NCBI GenBank assembly: GCA_003427395.1 | Contig: BFEA01000028.1 | Span: 3,369,136-3,390,750, forward strand | DNA from: Chara braunii | Taxonomy: Eukaryota > Streptophyta > Charophyceae > Charales > Characeae | DNA: 21,615 nucleotides | Direction: 5' to 3' | Part shown: piece by piece, positions 7,926-16,629 of the stretch | How the letters are laid out: each line of letters opens with the position of its first letter | Position numbering within the stretch: the first letter of the stretch is position 1 | Notes under the pieces: generated by a model | Databases searched by the model: none | What the model was told of the DNA's origin: nothing | What the model saw: only the letters and a program-made list of their open reading frames with translations | Program-made: the position numbers and the translations under genes

Positions 7926-8600
7926 TCGTTGGTCTACAACTCAACTTCAATCCATTCTTGTGTCCCAACCTAAAAGGTTTTAACCTTGATGGTTTTATTG
8001 TTTTATTAAGGTTTTCACCCAGACTTTTATTGCATGGCCATTTAACGAAGGTACTGAGTATTTATTTTGGAAGGTTGGACAAAGGTTGGGGTTTGCATGG
8101 CTAAAGCAAGGGGTATGCGTATAGCGAATGGTTGAAGTTAACCCCATGTAGTGTGTGAACTTTTGTTTGATTCTTTAATGCGATTGCAGGTATGTTTTAT
8201 GATTCAGACTTTGGATTTGACTATTTGCGGTTACACACATACATATGGTTAAGAGAAGCCTCACTGTGAATATGAGAAGTGATCGTCCTATTTTAAATAA
8301 CCCTCATTTATATACGTACATACCTATACTTGAGTGTTCGTGTGGCCTGTAGTGCCCACACTCAAAGGTTTAATTGGAGCTGAGATTGAGAAAGAAAAGG
8401 AGACTCCCCTCTTTTACCATTTTTTTTGCTTCTTAAAAATTTATTGGTCGCACGTAGGTCCTAGGCCTTGATTCGAGGTCCTTGTCCAAGACATCCCAGG
8501 TCCTAGACTCCGCGCGGAAGGGATCACCCCTCGCGCAGAGCCTATTTGCCCTGCCCATCAAGACACTCAGCCTAAGGGTTGGAGGTGCTGCGGGGGCCGA

Positions 8601-8652
8601 ACGGCTGTTCCTTCAGCCGTACAATATCGTGAAGGGCTCGACCTTCACGATA
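8601..8652 (+). other. Twin perfect hairpins in element copy A
   Basis: ACGGCTG/CAGCCGT (8601-8607 with 8614-8620, loop TTCCTT) is followed four bases later by TATCGTGAAGG/CCTTCACGATA (8625-8635 with 8642-8652, loop GCTCGA). GGGCCGAA lies upstream and CTTCGAGATTGAC downstream; both flanks are conserved in copy B, but the stems are not. Confidence 0.88.
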
Positions 8653-8755
8653 CTTCGAGATTGACACTTGAGGGTCATAAGCGATACTCGGATCCACGAG
8701 GGACCGCTTGATTATGGGCACTACATAGTTCGCCATCACTGCGACTGCTTAGGTA

Positions 8756-8917
8756 TTCATGCATTGCTAGTCGATATGGGAAGAGTCTGCATTGGCGTTG
8801 TTTTATACTAAGTCTCACGCATGCCGCCTATCCGATTTCATGCATTGCTACTCGATACGGGAAGAGTCTGCATTCTCGTGGTTTTATACTAAGTCTCGCG
8901 CATGTCGCCTATCCGAT
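8756..8917 (+). repeat. 81-bp tandem duplication
   Basis: Units 8756-8836 and 8837-8917 both begin TTCATGCATTGCTA and end CGCCTATCCGAT, with few differences. The duplication lies within copy A; I did not find it in copy B. Confidence 0.92.
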
Positions 8918-10080
8918 GTCCGCGTCGGAAGGTTATGGGATTGTCACTAAAAGGACTAGGATTGTGTTGTATTGTTTTGTTTTGCGTCGTTCCATGTGTG
9001 TGTGTTTATTTTAATGTTTCAAGTGTGGTGTAACGCTTGGTATGTAGGATGCGTCCTAGTCGACCGACGATGAGTCGCGTTTGGGACTTCAGCCCCCCAG
9101 TGCGTCAGTTCGCGTGCAGGTTCGATAGAGGTGTGGGAACGCGCGTGCCCCCTATGCTACAGCGAACGAGAAACGCCCTCGGCTGGTCCACCTCTACGAT
9201 TGCAACTGATCAGCTTTCGTACTGCGGACTGGTAGCTCAACGGGGATATGCCCACCGAAGGAAGGTGACCGAAGGGAGGTGACAACTCCCGCAGGTGGAG
9301 GTAAGTTGTACCTCGTGTTTGGCCCTCTCATGTCGTAGGGGCTTGCGAGAGGTATGGCTGGCGCGCTCGGCCGGAGCGGCCTGCGGAAGCTCCATGAGTA
9401 ATGTGACGAGGTAGAACAACTCCTGCGTGACGCGACCGAGAGGGTCCCGCCCTGTGCGGGTCCAATGCGCTCAACAACGTTCGTCCCCTGTTAAGTAGGA
9501 AATTCCGAAGGTTCCGCCCTTGATCGTGCAGACAGACACGCGTGTTCCCAATACTTTCGGAATTCACGATCCCTCAGACACTCGCGGTCAGTAATGCAAA
9601 AGGGGATTTCAATATTGACACTGCGGGGTGGGTGGGAAATCCAGTCATTCAGGGAGCTGGGCCGATTACAAATCTTGCACCGGCCCGTTAACTCGAAGGT
9701 GGACAATCATATTGTGAGACAGACATCTAATCATCTAGCATGCTCATCTAGTTCATATTCAAACGAAAAAACACCAAACATCCATGCACCCAGCTTCGAA
9801 CACACACACACACAAACAACAAGGAGTTGACAATCATTCGTGCGTCAATTCTTCGGCCACTGGTCAGTGGTCATACAAAATTCGATCATAGGCGATCAAC
9901 CAATCAAGTTGCCAATTCATACAAAGGGAGGAGAGAAGCGGGGGATACAATCACACATCAATCCTCGGAAAAGAAACAAAGGAAAAGTCCGAGATGTCGA
10001 TCCAAAAGCAAAGGCAACATGCGCCAGATATCAAAATTACTCAGAAGAATAGAAGAGAAGCACCCTTACAACACATCCCG

Positions 10081-10094
10081 TCTCTCTCTCTCGC

Positions 10095-10120
<26 letters not shown>
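10081..10120. repeat. (CT)n microsatellite
   Basis: CT run with one GC interruption, continuing into a TA run. Confidence 0.95.
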
Positions 10121-10141
<21 letters not shown>

Positions 10142-10151
10142 GATATATATC
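10121..10151. repeat. (TA)n microsatellite
   Basis: AT dinucleotides with one G interruption; self-complementary and able to extrude. Confidence 0.95.
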
Positions 10152-12590
10152 TACACCATCCCAATGCGGCCAGTCCATCGCCGCGCACGCTCACAGAGTT
10201 GTCACCCCGCTTAGCCTGAACATGCAAGCCAGGTTCCCCGTGTGCCACAGTCCGTCATGGCCACACGTCAACCCCACAGATCCAGCACCAGCTCGTCAGA
10301 TCGCCCAACTCCCAACTCACCTTCTGACTCATGCTCGTTAGCCAATCCTCTCGACCGCGCTAACTCCAAACATTCATAGAGAGCGAGTTAATCGCGCTTG
10401 CAAAATTTATAGCATGCGTGTTTGCGCGAGATACCTGGGCTTGTGTCTTAGTTGGTGAGAAGAGGAGGAAGGAGACGCCTACGACTACATGGCCAGGCCG
10501 CGGCGTGGGGAACGTAGCCACACTCCACGCATCGATCCAGTCATGTAATCGTTCGGGCCGATAGAACAAGGGGAAAGGTATGCGCATGAGGGAGCATAGT
10601 GAGGATATCAAGAAAGAAAGGATTACAATTACAATTACGCCCGCCAAGGAAGGAATTACAGTTACACGTAAGATTAAGGCACAGAAAAGTCAGAGCACAG
10701 ATCCTGACGCGGCAAAGCGTGTGCAAGCAAGAAGCGCCGTGCAGCAAAATTGTGATGCACCCAAATTCCTAGCCTAAATCCTAATTACAAAAATAAATTC
10801 TGAGAAAAAAAATTTCGAGACCCTACGGGGGCTCAACATCAGTTGAAAATTCGAAATGATTTCCCCGCGTGACGATCGCGCCAAAACTCCCATTTCCCAC
10901 AGTAGAATGAGAACGAAGCTATGACAATAGTTATCCTCCCCGCTCGCAAAGGCGAAGTCAACTACCAACCGTCATGGGACCATACCTGCCTCAATTCCAA
11001 AAAAAGTGAAAGGCAGGGGCACCCATGCAATCCAACGGGCCCTCTCGATTCAACCCCCGAAGTAGCCTTGCGCAGAAAGTCGCACGGTTGCAGAAAGCAG
11101 TTCGTCACAAACACATGTTTCAAGTACAGTTGGAGCCAATATTGAGTCTCGATGCACGTGGAAATGTATCACTCCGTTTTGTTTCAGTTTGGGGCAAGTT
11201 TGGGGATAATGGGACTAGGAAAACAGCCAACGTTGCACTCTGAGAATTAACGGACTGAAAGGGGGTGTCGAGGCAAGGGAAAATGAGCCTTGACATCCTC
11301 TAGATACTAGAAAGAGGTGCCTCAAACATGAGAACAAACAATGGCGGTCAACAGCCACCGTGAGATGCAGATCTGGCGACCAAAAATATTTGGTACACTT
11401 GGGACACATGGAAAGAAGGAAGTTGGGACTGACGGGAACTAGGGAGTCCCAAATAAAAATGGGGCCACATGGGAAATGATGTCGGGGACTAGATGGGTCC
11501 AAATTAAAATAATAATAAAAATAAAAATTGAGTTGTTGATTGGAAAAGGACGTCGAGTTGGTCATGGGAGTCAACCTTGGAAAGAGATTGGAAACAGCAT
11601 TTGAACGAGTGTTTGTTTGAGAATTGGAAAACTGCATTGCATATCAAAGGACCCTAGGCACCCATGAGTCATGACGACCACATTTTGAGTTGCTCAGCCT
11701 TCTTCTCTTCTTCTAGTCTCAGGCCTTAGCGTGAGGGGGGATACCGGCCTCTCGCTGCGACCCCTGAACCCCTACCTTTTGAGGGAAAGTCCGAGTGCGA
11801 CTTGTCCCTTGTGAAGAGGAAATATGTTGAAGGAATAAGGCACCTTTCGGTGCTCGACATCTGGAACCAACTCCGACAATGAGCTCTAGTCGGAGAGTTC
11901 AAATTGCGCTTCGCGTCAAGAACCTAAATGTCTAGGGGGCCCAAGACGGTGTCGAGCGCATCGGTCCCGCAGGGGGACCCTCCCGGCCACGTCACACAGG
12001 ATTTTGCAAGACTTCGTCACAGAGCGTCGCCGCTCCGGCCAAGTGCGCCAACCATACCTCTCACGAACCCTACGACAGGATAGGGTCAGGCGAGGTACAA
12101 CTTTCCTCAACCCGTGGGACCTATCACTGTCCCTTAGGTCGGTGTATCCCAGTCGAGCTACCGAACCACATGTGAAAGTTTTTCGTATGCAATCGTAGAG
12201 GTGGTCTGGCCAAGGGCGTTTCTCGTTCGTTGTAGCATAGGGGGTATGCACGGTTAACGCCCGAATCGGACCCGTGCGTCGGTCGTCACCCGAGACACTA
12301 ATCTCCTGAACGCGATTTGACGCTGGTCGACTAAAGCGGCGAATCTAACCTCGCGACACACTTCATAAAAACAAAAATTGTGCTTCATACGTAAATCGTG
12401 CCTTGTCCCTTGTTAACATTTGACCCATAACTTTTGATGAAAGAATTAGGTGGGTGTCGTGCACGAGGCTCTGAATAAATATTGCAGGGACGTAGACTTC
12501 ATCATATCGACCTACCATGTATGAATACGCAAGCGGTCGAAATGATGACTTAATATATAGTACCCACAACCACGCAGTCCTCAATAATTT

Positions 12591-12637
12591 TGAGGGTCAC
12601 TTTCGACACTCAAGTGTTGGCTGACACGTGTCAAAAA
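12591..12637. repeat. Two further short palindromes in copy B
   Basis: TGACACGTGTCA is a perfect 12-bp palindrome (about 12621-12632). ACACT/AGTGT with a 2-base centre lies about 12606-12617. They follow the twin hairpins in minus orientation. Copy A has only a weak counterpart (TGAC/GTCA). Confidence 0.6.
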
Positions 12638-12659
12638 AGGTCAATCTCTCGAAGCCAAA

Positions 12660-12720
12660 CAATCGCAAGTGCGATTGCGAGACCTACCCTCTTCTGCACA
12701 TTCCGTAGAGGAAGGGTAGG
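12660..12720 (-). other. Twin hairpins in element copy B
   Basis: In minus orientation, CCTACCCT/AGGGTAGG (arms 12720-12713 and 12690-12683, extended inward by about five more pairs across one bulge) is followed by CAATCGCA/TGCGATTG (12677-12660, 2-base turn). The order and flanks match the pair at 8601-8652; the stem sequences do not. Confidence 0.85.
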
Positions 12721-13433
12721 CGGGTTTCGGCCCTTAGTGGCAGCCAAACGCATCTGACCTTGAAAGCGGGGCTCCATCTTCGGAGGCCTGAAAACGGGTC
12801 AAGGGGTTTGACTTTAACAGCCACCACATACCTCAACGTCCAACTATATAAACAAATCTAAAAAACATAAATAAAAGGGGATCTCTCTTTTCTCTCGACA
12901 CAAATCTGCTCAATCTTTATGTACGATCAAAGTAGACGTGCGTATACACAAAATATAAATATAACGAGGTTGTAAAACATGAGGTGATCACTCTCACAAT
13001 CACAGTTTGATTCCCTTCAAAATATACACATGATCGCAGACAAAGTCAAATCCGGACTTTGACTCACAAAACATACCTGCAATCACATCAAAGATTCAAC
13101 ATCGACATACCACACACTACACGAGGTCAACTTCAATTCTTCTCTGCACTCACACCCGTTGCCTTATTCACACAAACCCCAACCTTTGCCCATCCTTCCA
13201 AAAGAAAAATGCTCAGTCCTTTTTCAATGGCTAGTTAATAAAAGTCTGGGTAAAAACCCAAAGAAACATTTCAACCCGTGTTTGAGATACAGAGTCGCGC
13301 TCAAAATTCCCTTCTTCGGTTCCACCTTCATATTAACATTATTGCTCCTCGTGATATCCCTAGAATTCTTAACAAATCTAGGAACCTAATCCATAACTGC
13401 AAATCTGGTCAAAACATGGCCTTCATGTCTGGT

Positions 13434-13814
13434 TTAATCATAACCATCGCAGGTGCAGATACTCGGTGCAGTGTGAGTATACCTTCTATGCATCTGGATA
13501 ATCTCCCCCACTGATTTATTCTTTGTGTTCACTATCCTTACCTCCCATTTCACAAAGGTGGCAACAACCGCATCCTTTACCCTCTCTTCTATAATCCCTT
13601 CCACAACTCTCCTAACTTCCGACTTTAGAACCAAACTAGAGTATGGGTACTTTATTGTGGTCTTCCTTCCAACACTAACCCCTGTCTTACGCCTCAAGGC
13701 GTGATTTAACTTCAGTTTCAACATGTTCCTCGTTTCTTTCTTTGCAAACAAACCTGCAGTTCTATACATCCCCACTAGTTTCGTAGTCAGATACCTCCCT
13801 AGTGCTGTTGCCAT
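13434..13814 (-). pseudogene. Region following the GIY-YIG domain, not recognised
   Basis: A 126-codon frame that extends upstream without a stop to about 13870 (ERYKWELQRLLKQPR precedes the first Met). The protein is basic and helical and includes KKETRNMLKLKLNHALRRKT and VGRKTTIKYPYSSLVLKSE. Its position between GIY-YIG and the expected polymerase suggests the linker or N-terminal extension of a reverse transcriptase; no catalytic motif is present. Confidence 0.45.
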
Positions 13815-14009
13815 CCTAGGCTGCTTTAGTAGTCGTTGTAGCTCCCATTTGTACCGCTCTGTCGTCGTAGTTGTCCTTCATATCTTTATAAGCTCTATTA
13901 CCCCTCCTCGTTGGCACACACTCTTCACATCCCTCAACATCGCTGTCTTGCCCCCAGATCTTATCACCGTGCTCCCTAATCGTGCATTGATCAACCTCCA
14001 TTGGTCTGT

Positions 14010-14462
14010 TCATGCTTGTCCAACAGTAAATACCGTGCGGATATTACTTTGTTTTGTACTCGATTTTTCTTCCGGCCAGTTCAGAATTGATGTGCGTACT
14101 CCATCCTCTGTTTCAAACTTCACAACAGTCCTTCCCCTTGATGTTGCCCCTTTCTTCTTTTGTTCTCGCTTCCCTCTCCTTCTGCGTGCCTTGCTCTTGC
14201 TTTGTCCACCACTCCCGAGCATGTTCAACCTCGATGATAGCTCGCGGATGAGATGCCTCTTGAAAACGAAGTTGTATGCTTCCACCGTATGTCCAATTGG
14301 TAGAATGACGAACTTGTCCACTCCAAACTGCCACATCCACCTATGGAGCTGAGGTGCCTTACCTAGTGCCTTCGCATTCGCTGCTCGTGCATGTTGTTTC
14401 GACCTCTGCAGGATCGGTCGTGTTGTACAACCGACATGGACCCGCTTCGCCCAAGGACTCAC
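14010..14462 (-). pseudogene. GIY-YIG endonuclease domain of the broken retroelement
   Basis: A 150-codon frame. Residues 7-24 read RVHVGCTTRPILQRSKQH, the (Y)VGxTxxxxxxRxxxH signature, with Arg20 in the catalytic position and His24 after it. Residues 39-60 contain LHRWMWQFGVDKFVILPIG. Residues 68-80 (KRHLIRELSSRLN) match the final helix and the PxLN-like end. The conserved metal-binding Glu before the helix LI appears to be Lys68 (AAG), a single G-to-A change from GAG, so the nuclease is probably inactive. A basic segment follows (91-104, KARRRRGKREQKKK). The 209-codon plus frame at 13723-14352 is only its antisense shadow. Confidence 0.65.
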
Positions 14463-15139
14463 AATGATTTAAGTCCGTCCAGTCTTTAGATCACATGTAT
14501 CTCCTCCCAAATCCATCTTGTCCACGTATTTGCTCAACCACTCGATTTCTCCCCCAAAAATTAGAAGGATCGTTGTCGTAGCAAGTCGCCGCTCCACGTG
14601 TGCAGCGTGTGGTCCGGTGATGCCCCACATTCGAATGGTTTCTCATTCATCCATGCACATACTCAAAGTCGTCCATAGCTCTTCCGATGACAGGGTGGCT
14701 AATAGTCAATCTGACCTGCGTTCGGACTCTGGAGCTGGTGCGGATTTCAAAATGATTCTTGGCGTGCCGAACTGTTTTGCCTTCCCCCGCATTGTTACGG
14801 TAGACCACCACCTCAGCAGGTGTCTTATCTCCTTCATCTTGATTGATCTTGAGTGTCGTTATCTTCCTTGACAGTGCGTAAAGAAACCGTTGTACGATAT
14901 CTCCGTCTGCCTCCTCATCAATTCCATAACCATCTTGTCTTTCTGTGTGGACTTGATCCCGTGTTTGTCGCAGATCTCTCTAAGTTGTGGCACCCGCTTA
15001 GCTGAATACTAAGAACCACCGAAGTGTAGTCAACAAAGCCCTCCTTTGAGCATCCTGTCGCAATGCCCTTGTACCCGTCAGTCAATGGAGTCTTTGGTTC
15101 TAAGTCTCTCATCCTCGTGGATCAGAGTTGACAACCAAT

Positions 15140-15470
15140 ATTTTTAGGAATACCTGTACCTAACCTAACCACACACTCTTTGAAAACCAACCACCCTTAC
15201 CCACTGTATAACTGGCCTACTGGACCTTTACACATCCCCACGACGTGTACCCATACCTGCCTTACCTGAACCTCTTCAGACTTGCCCATACCTGCCCATG
15301 GACTTTTGAAAAACCACCCATGGCCACCTAAACCCAAACAGTTTGTTAACCACCGATACCGTACTCAGCCCAGATTTTATTTACTCATACCCACCCGTAC
15401 CTACCCACAATTGTATGAACCCACCCCTGACCGCCCTCGCCTGTAACCCACCCTCCCCTTAGTGCCTCTA
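15140..15470 (+). repeat. Degenerate TACC(T/C)GCCC-rich tract
   Basis: Words such as TACCCATACCTGCC, TACCTGCCC and CCCGTACCTACCC recur irregularly. The tract grades into the regular decamer repeat at 15471. A similar tract at 16255-16490 lies beyond the microsatellites. Confidence 0.65.
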
Positions 15471-15570
15471 ACCGCCCCTAACTGCCCCTAACTGTACCCA
15501 ACCGCCCCTAACCGCCCCAACCCGCCCATAACCGCCCCCAACCCCTCTAACTGCCCCTGACCACCCCCGG
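15471..15570 (+). repeat. 10-bp tandem satellite, about ten units
   Basis: The unit ACCGCCCCTA recurs almost in perfect ten-base register: ACTGCCCCTA, ACTGTACCCA, ACCGCCCCTA, ACCGCCCCAA, CCCGCCCATA and so on. The complementary strand has regularly spaced GGGG runs and could form a G-quadruplex. Confidence 0.9.
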
Positions 15571-15601
15571 GCCCTGGCCGTCCCTCGAATCACGGAGTAT
15601 T

Positions 15602-15610
15602 TACTATTAC

Positions 15611-15656
<46 letters not shown>
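15602..15656. repeat. (ATT)n microsatellite
   Basis: ATT/ACT trinucleotides, followed by GCTGC-type repeats to about 15720. An open minus frame gives poly-Asn followed by Ala-rich sequence; this is a product of the repeats. Confidence 0.95.
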
Positions 15657-15791
15657 TGCTGCAGCTGCTGCCGCAACTGCGGCAGTTGTTACATCTGGTG
15701 CTGCTGCGGGCGCATCTACTGGTGCATCAGCATATGAAACCTCCGTAGCAGCTGCAAAATTGGTGCAAAATTGCAAATGCAACAGCTGTCG

Positions 15792-15900
15792 CACACACAC
15801 ACATGAAGTTCACGCACATATAAAGTTCATAAACACTTGTGATACACACACACATGAAGTTCATAAACACTTGTGATACACACACACACACACACACACA
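15792..15900. repeat. CA-rich minisatellite, 34-bp unit
   Basis: AAGTTCATAAACACTTGTGA recurs at 15823 and 15857, each copy followed by a CA run; a shorter relative lies at 15806. Confidence 0.9.
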
Positions 15901-16190
15901 CTGAAACACACACCTCCTCCTGAAATGTTGAAAATCAGAATGAATCTTCGCTGGAACATGGGAAGATACACCGCCTTTTTTTTTTCTTTCTTTGCATTTC
16001 ATGAGTAGTGGAGCAAGGCCCACTCGAAAGGCCCAACTTGAAGTCGGTCAATGTTTGGATTTTCAACACTGCAAAGCCCGGCGGCGCGAAACAAACAAAC
16101 AAAAAAAACTGGTCGTTCTAACTTCCGACAAGGCAGTGGGGAACAAAAATTGGGCGTAGAAGTTGTGTTGGCGGGAGAGGGGGGACAAAA

Positions 16191-16216
16191 GGGGGGGGGG
16201 GGGGGGGGGGGGGGGG
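16191..16216 (+). repeat. Poly-G run of 26
   Basis: Twenty-six consecutive G, preceded by another G-rich stretch (GGCGGGAGAGGGGGG). A strong G-quadruplex candidate, and its length is prone to sequencing error. Confidence 0.97.
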
Positions 16217-16254
16217 TTGGAATGGTTAAGTATACCACAGTTACCCGATAGGAA

Positions 16255-16540
16255 CCTCTACCCGCCCGTACCCAACCCCTTTTCTTTTCTGCCACCCGTA
16301 CCTGCCCATACGAGTTTTATTTTTCTTTTTGGCCGCCCATACCAGGGTTTTTTTTTTTGTTTTTCCCCTGCCCCTACCTGCCCCCCCAGGATCTCCATGA
16401 GGACAACTGTGCCTGCCCTAACAACGACCACTATTTTTTTGCCTGCCCATACCCAATTTCCCTTCGAAAGGGGTACCCAGCCCCACCTGTAACCTGGCAG
16501 TTACAGTTGGGTACAGTGGGGTACGGGCAACAATTACCCG
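16255..16540 (+). repeat. Second TACCC-rich tract with a strand switch
   Basis: Plus-strand words are TACCCGCCCGTACCC-like up to about 16493, then become GGGTAC-like (16508-16527). The turn is marked by a perfect hairpin CTGTAAC/GTTACAG (16487-16506) and by GGGCAA/TTGCCC nearby. Confidence 0.6.
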
Positions 16541-16629
16541 TTTGCCCTCTCTGTCGTGCGCAACGTCGGATTAGTCAACCTCTTAGAACACTCTCCTTAT
16601 CGTAGGCCCTCGGCAGAGTCCGTTTACTT

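Larger units (their letters stand above)
8010..9480 (+). mobile_element. Non-coding element copy A (probable retroelement tail)
   Basis: This segment aligns along its length, with gaps, to the reverse complement of 11905-13260. Anchors include CCCAGACTTTTAT (about 8020), AAAGGTTGGGGTTTG (about 8081), GATTGCAGGTATGTTTT (about 8183), ATGCTACAGCGAACGAGAAA (about 9155), CCACCTCTACGATTGCA (9189) and GCTCGGCCGGAGCGGC (about 9367). No protein is encoded. The left part is AT-rich and the right part from about 8450 is GC-rich. Copy B lies directly downstream of a broken retroelement frame, so I infer this is a truncated or solo copy of that element's tail or terminal repeat. Exact ends and target-site duplications are not visible. 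Confidence 0.75.
9490..11900. other. Spacer between the inverted element copies
   Basis: No gene recognised. It contains microsatellites at 10081-10151, a short CA run near 9800, ATTACA repeats near 10621 and AT-rich low complexity at 11503-11530. Open frames of 60-140 codons are present in several overlapping registers without recognisable motifs. Confidence 0.5.
11905..13260 (-). mobile_element. Non-coding element copy B (probable retroelement tail)
   Basis: Reverse-complement homologue of 8010-9480. In minus orientation it begins at about 13260, where the broken reading frame of 17887-13262 ends, so it sits where a 3' untranslated tail or terminal repeat would be. Well-matched parts are 13260-13010, 12245-12189 and 12065-11980; the middle is more diverged and carries extra palindromes. 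Frames on either strand here are compositional. The alternative is an independent element inserted at that point. Confidence 0.72.
13262..15118 (-). pseudogene. Decayed retroelement ORF, C-terminal half: SAP-like, GIY-YIG, further conserved region
   Basis: Reading the minus strand from 15118, several frames joined by shifts give a plausible protein. Residues beginning EPKTPLTDGYKGIA (from about 15104) lead to an SAP-like motif at 14999-14900 (VPQLREICDKHGIKS, then KDKMVMELMRRQ), a frame change at about 14870, a GIY-YIG nuclease domain at 14462-14010, and a Lys/Arg-rich helical region at about 13870-13434. Another frame continues to about 13270 (VPRFVKNSRDITRSNNVN). At least four frameshifts and several stops break it. 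No reverse transcriptase motif such as YxDD is visible, so the catalytic part is absent or lost. An N-terminal GIY-YIG domain is known in the Chlamys clade of Penelope-like elements of the green lineage; assignment to that clade is inference. Confidence 0.6.
15119..16600. other. Satellite, microsatellite and homopolymer block splitting the retroelement
   Basis: About 1.5 kb of low-complexity sequence separates the coiled-coil half of the broken frame from the SAP/GIY-YIG half. Its parts are listed separately: TACCC-rich tracts, decamer satellite, ATT and CA repeats, poly-T and poly-G. It is either an insertion or an expanded inter-domain spacer. Confidence 0.6.

Noticed and set aside
10360-10647. 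95-codon minus frame with an N-terminal hydrophobic stretch
   Set aside because: It could pass as a signal peptide, but the rest is featureless and no neighbour or splice context supports it.
13723-14352. 209-codon plus-strand open frame
   Set aside because: It lies antisense to the GIY-YIG domain and the basic region after it. Its Ser/Leu/Cys-rich content is what a shadow frame gives.
15468-15800. Minus-strand frame with poly-Asn and Ala-rich sequence, resembling a transcription factor linker
   Set aside because: It is produced by the ATT trinucleotide repeat, the GCTGC repeat and the decamer satellite; there is no folded domain.
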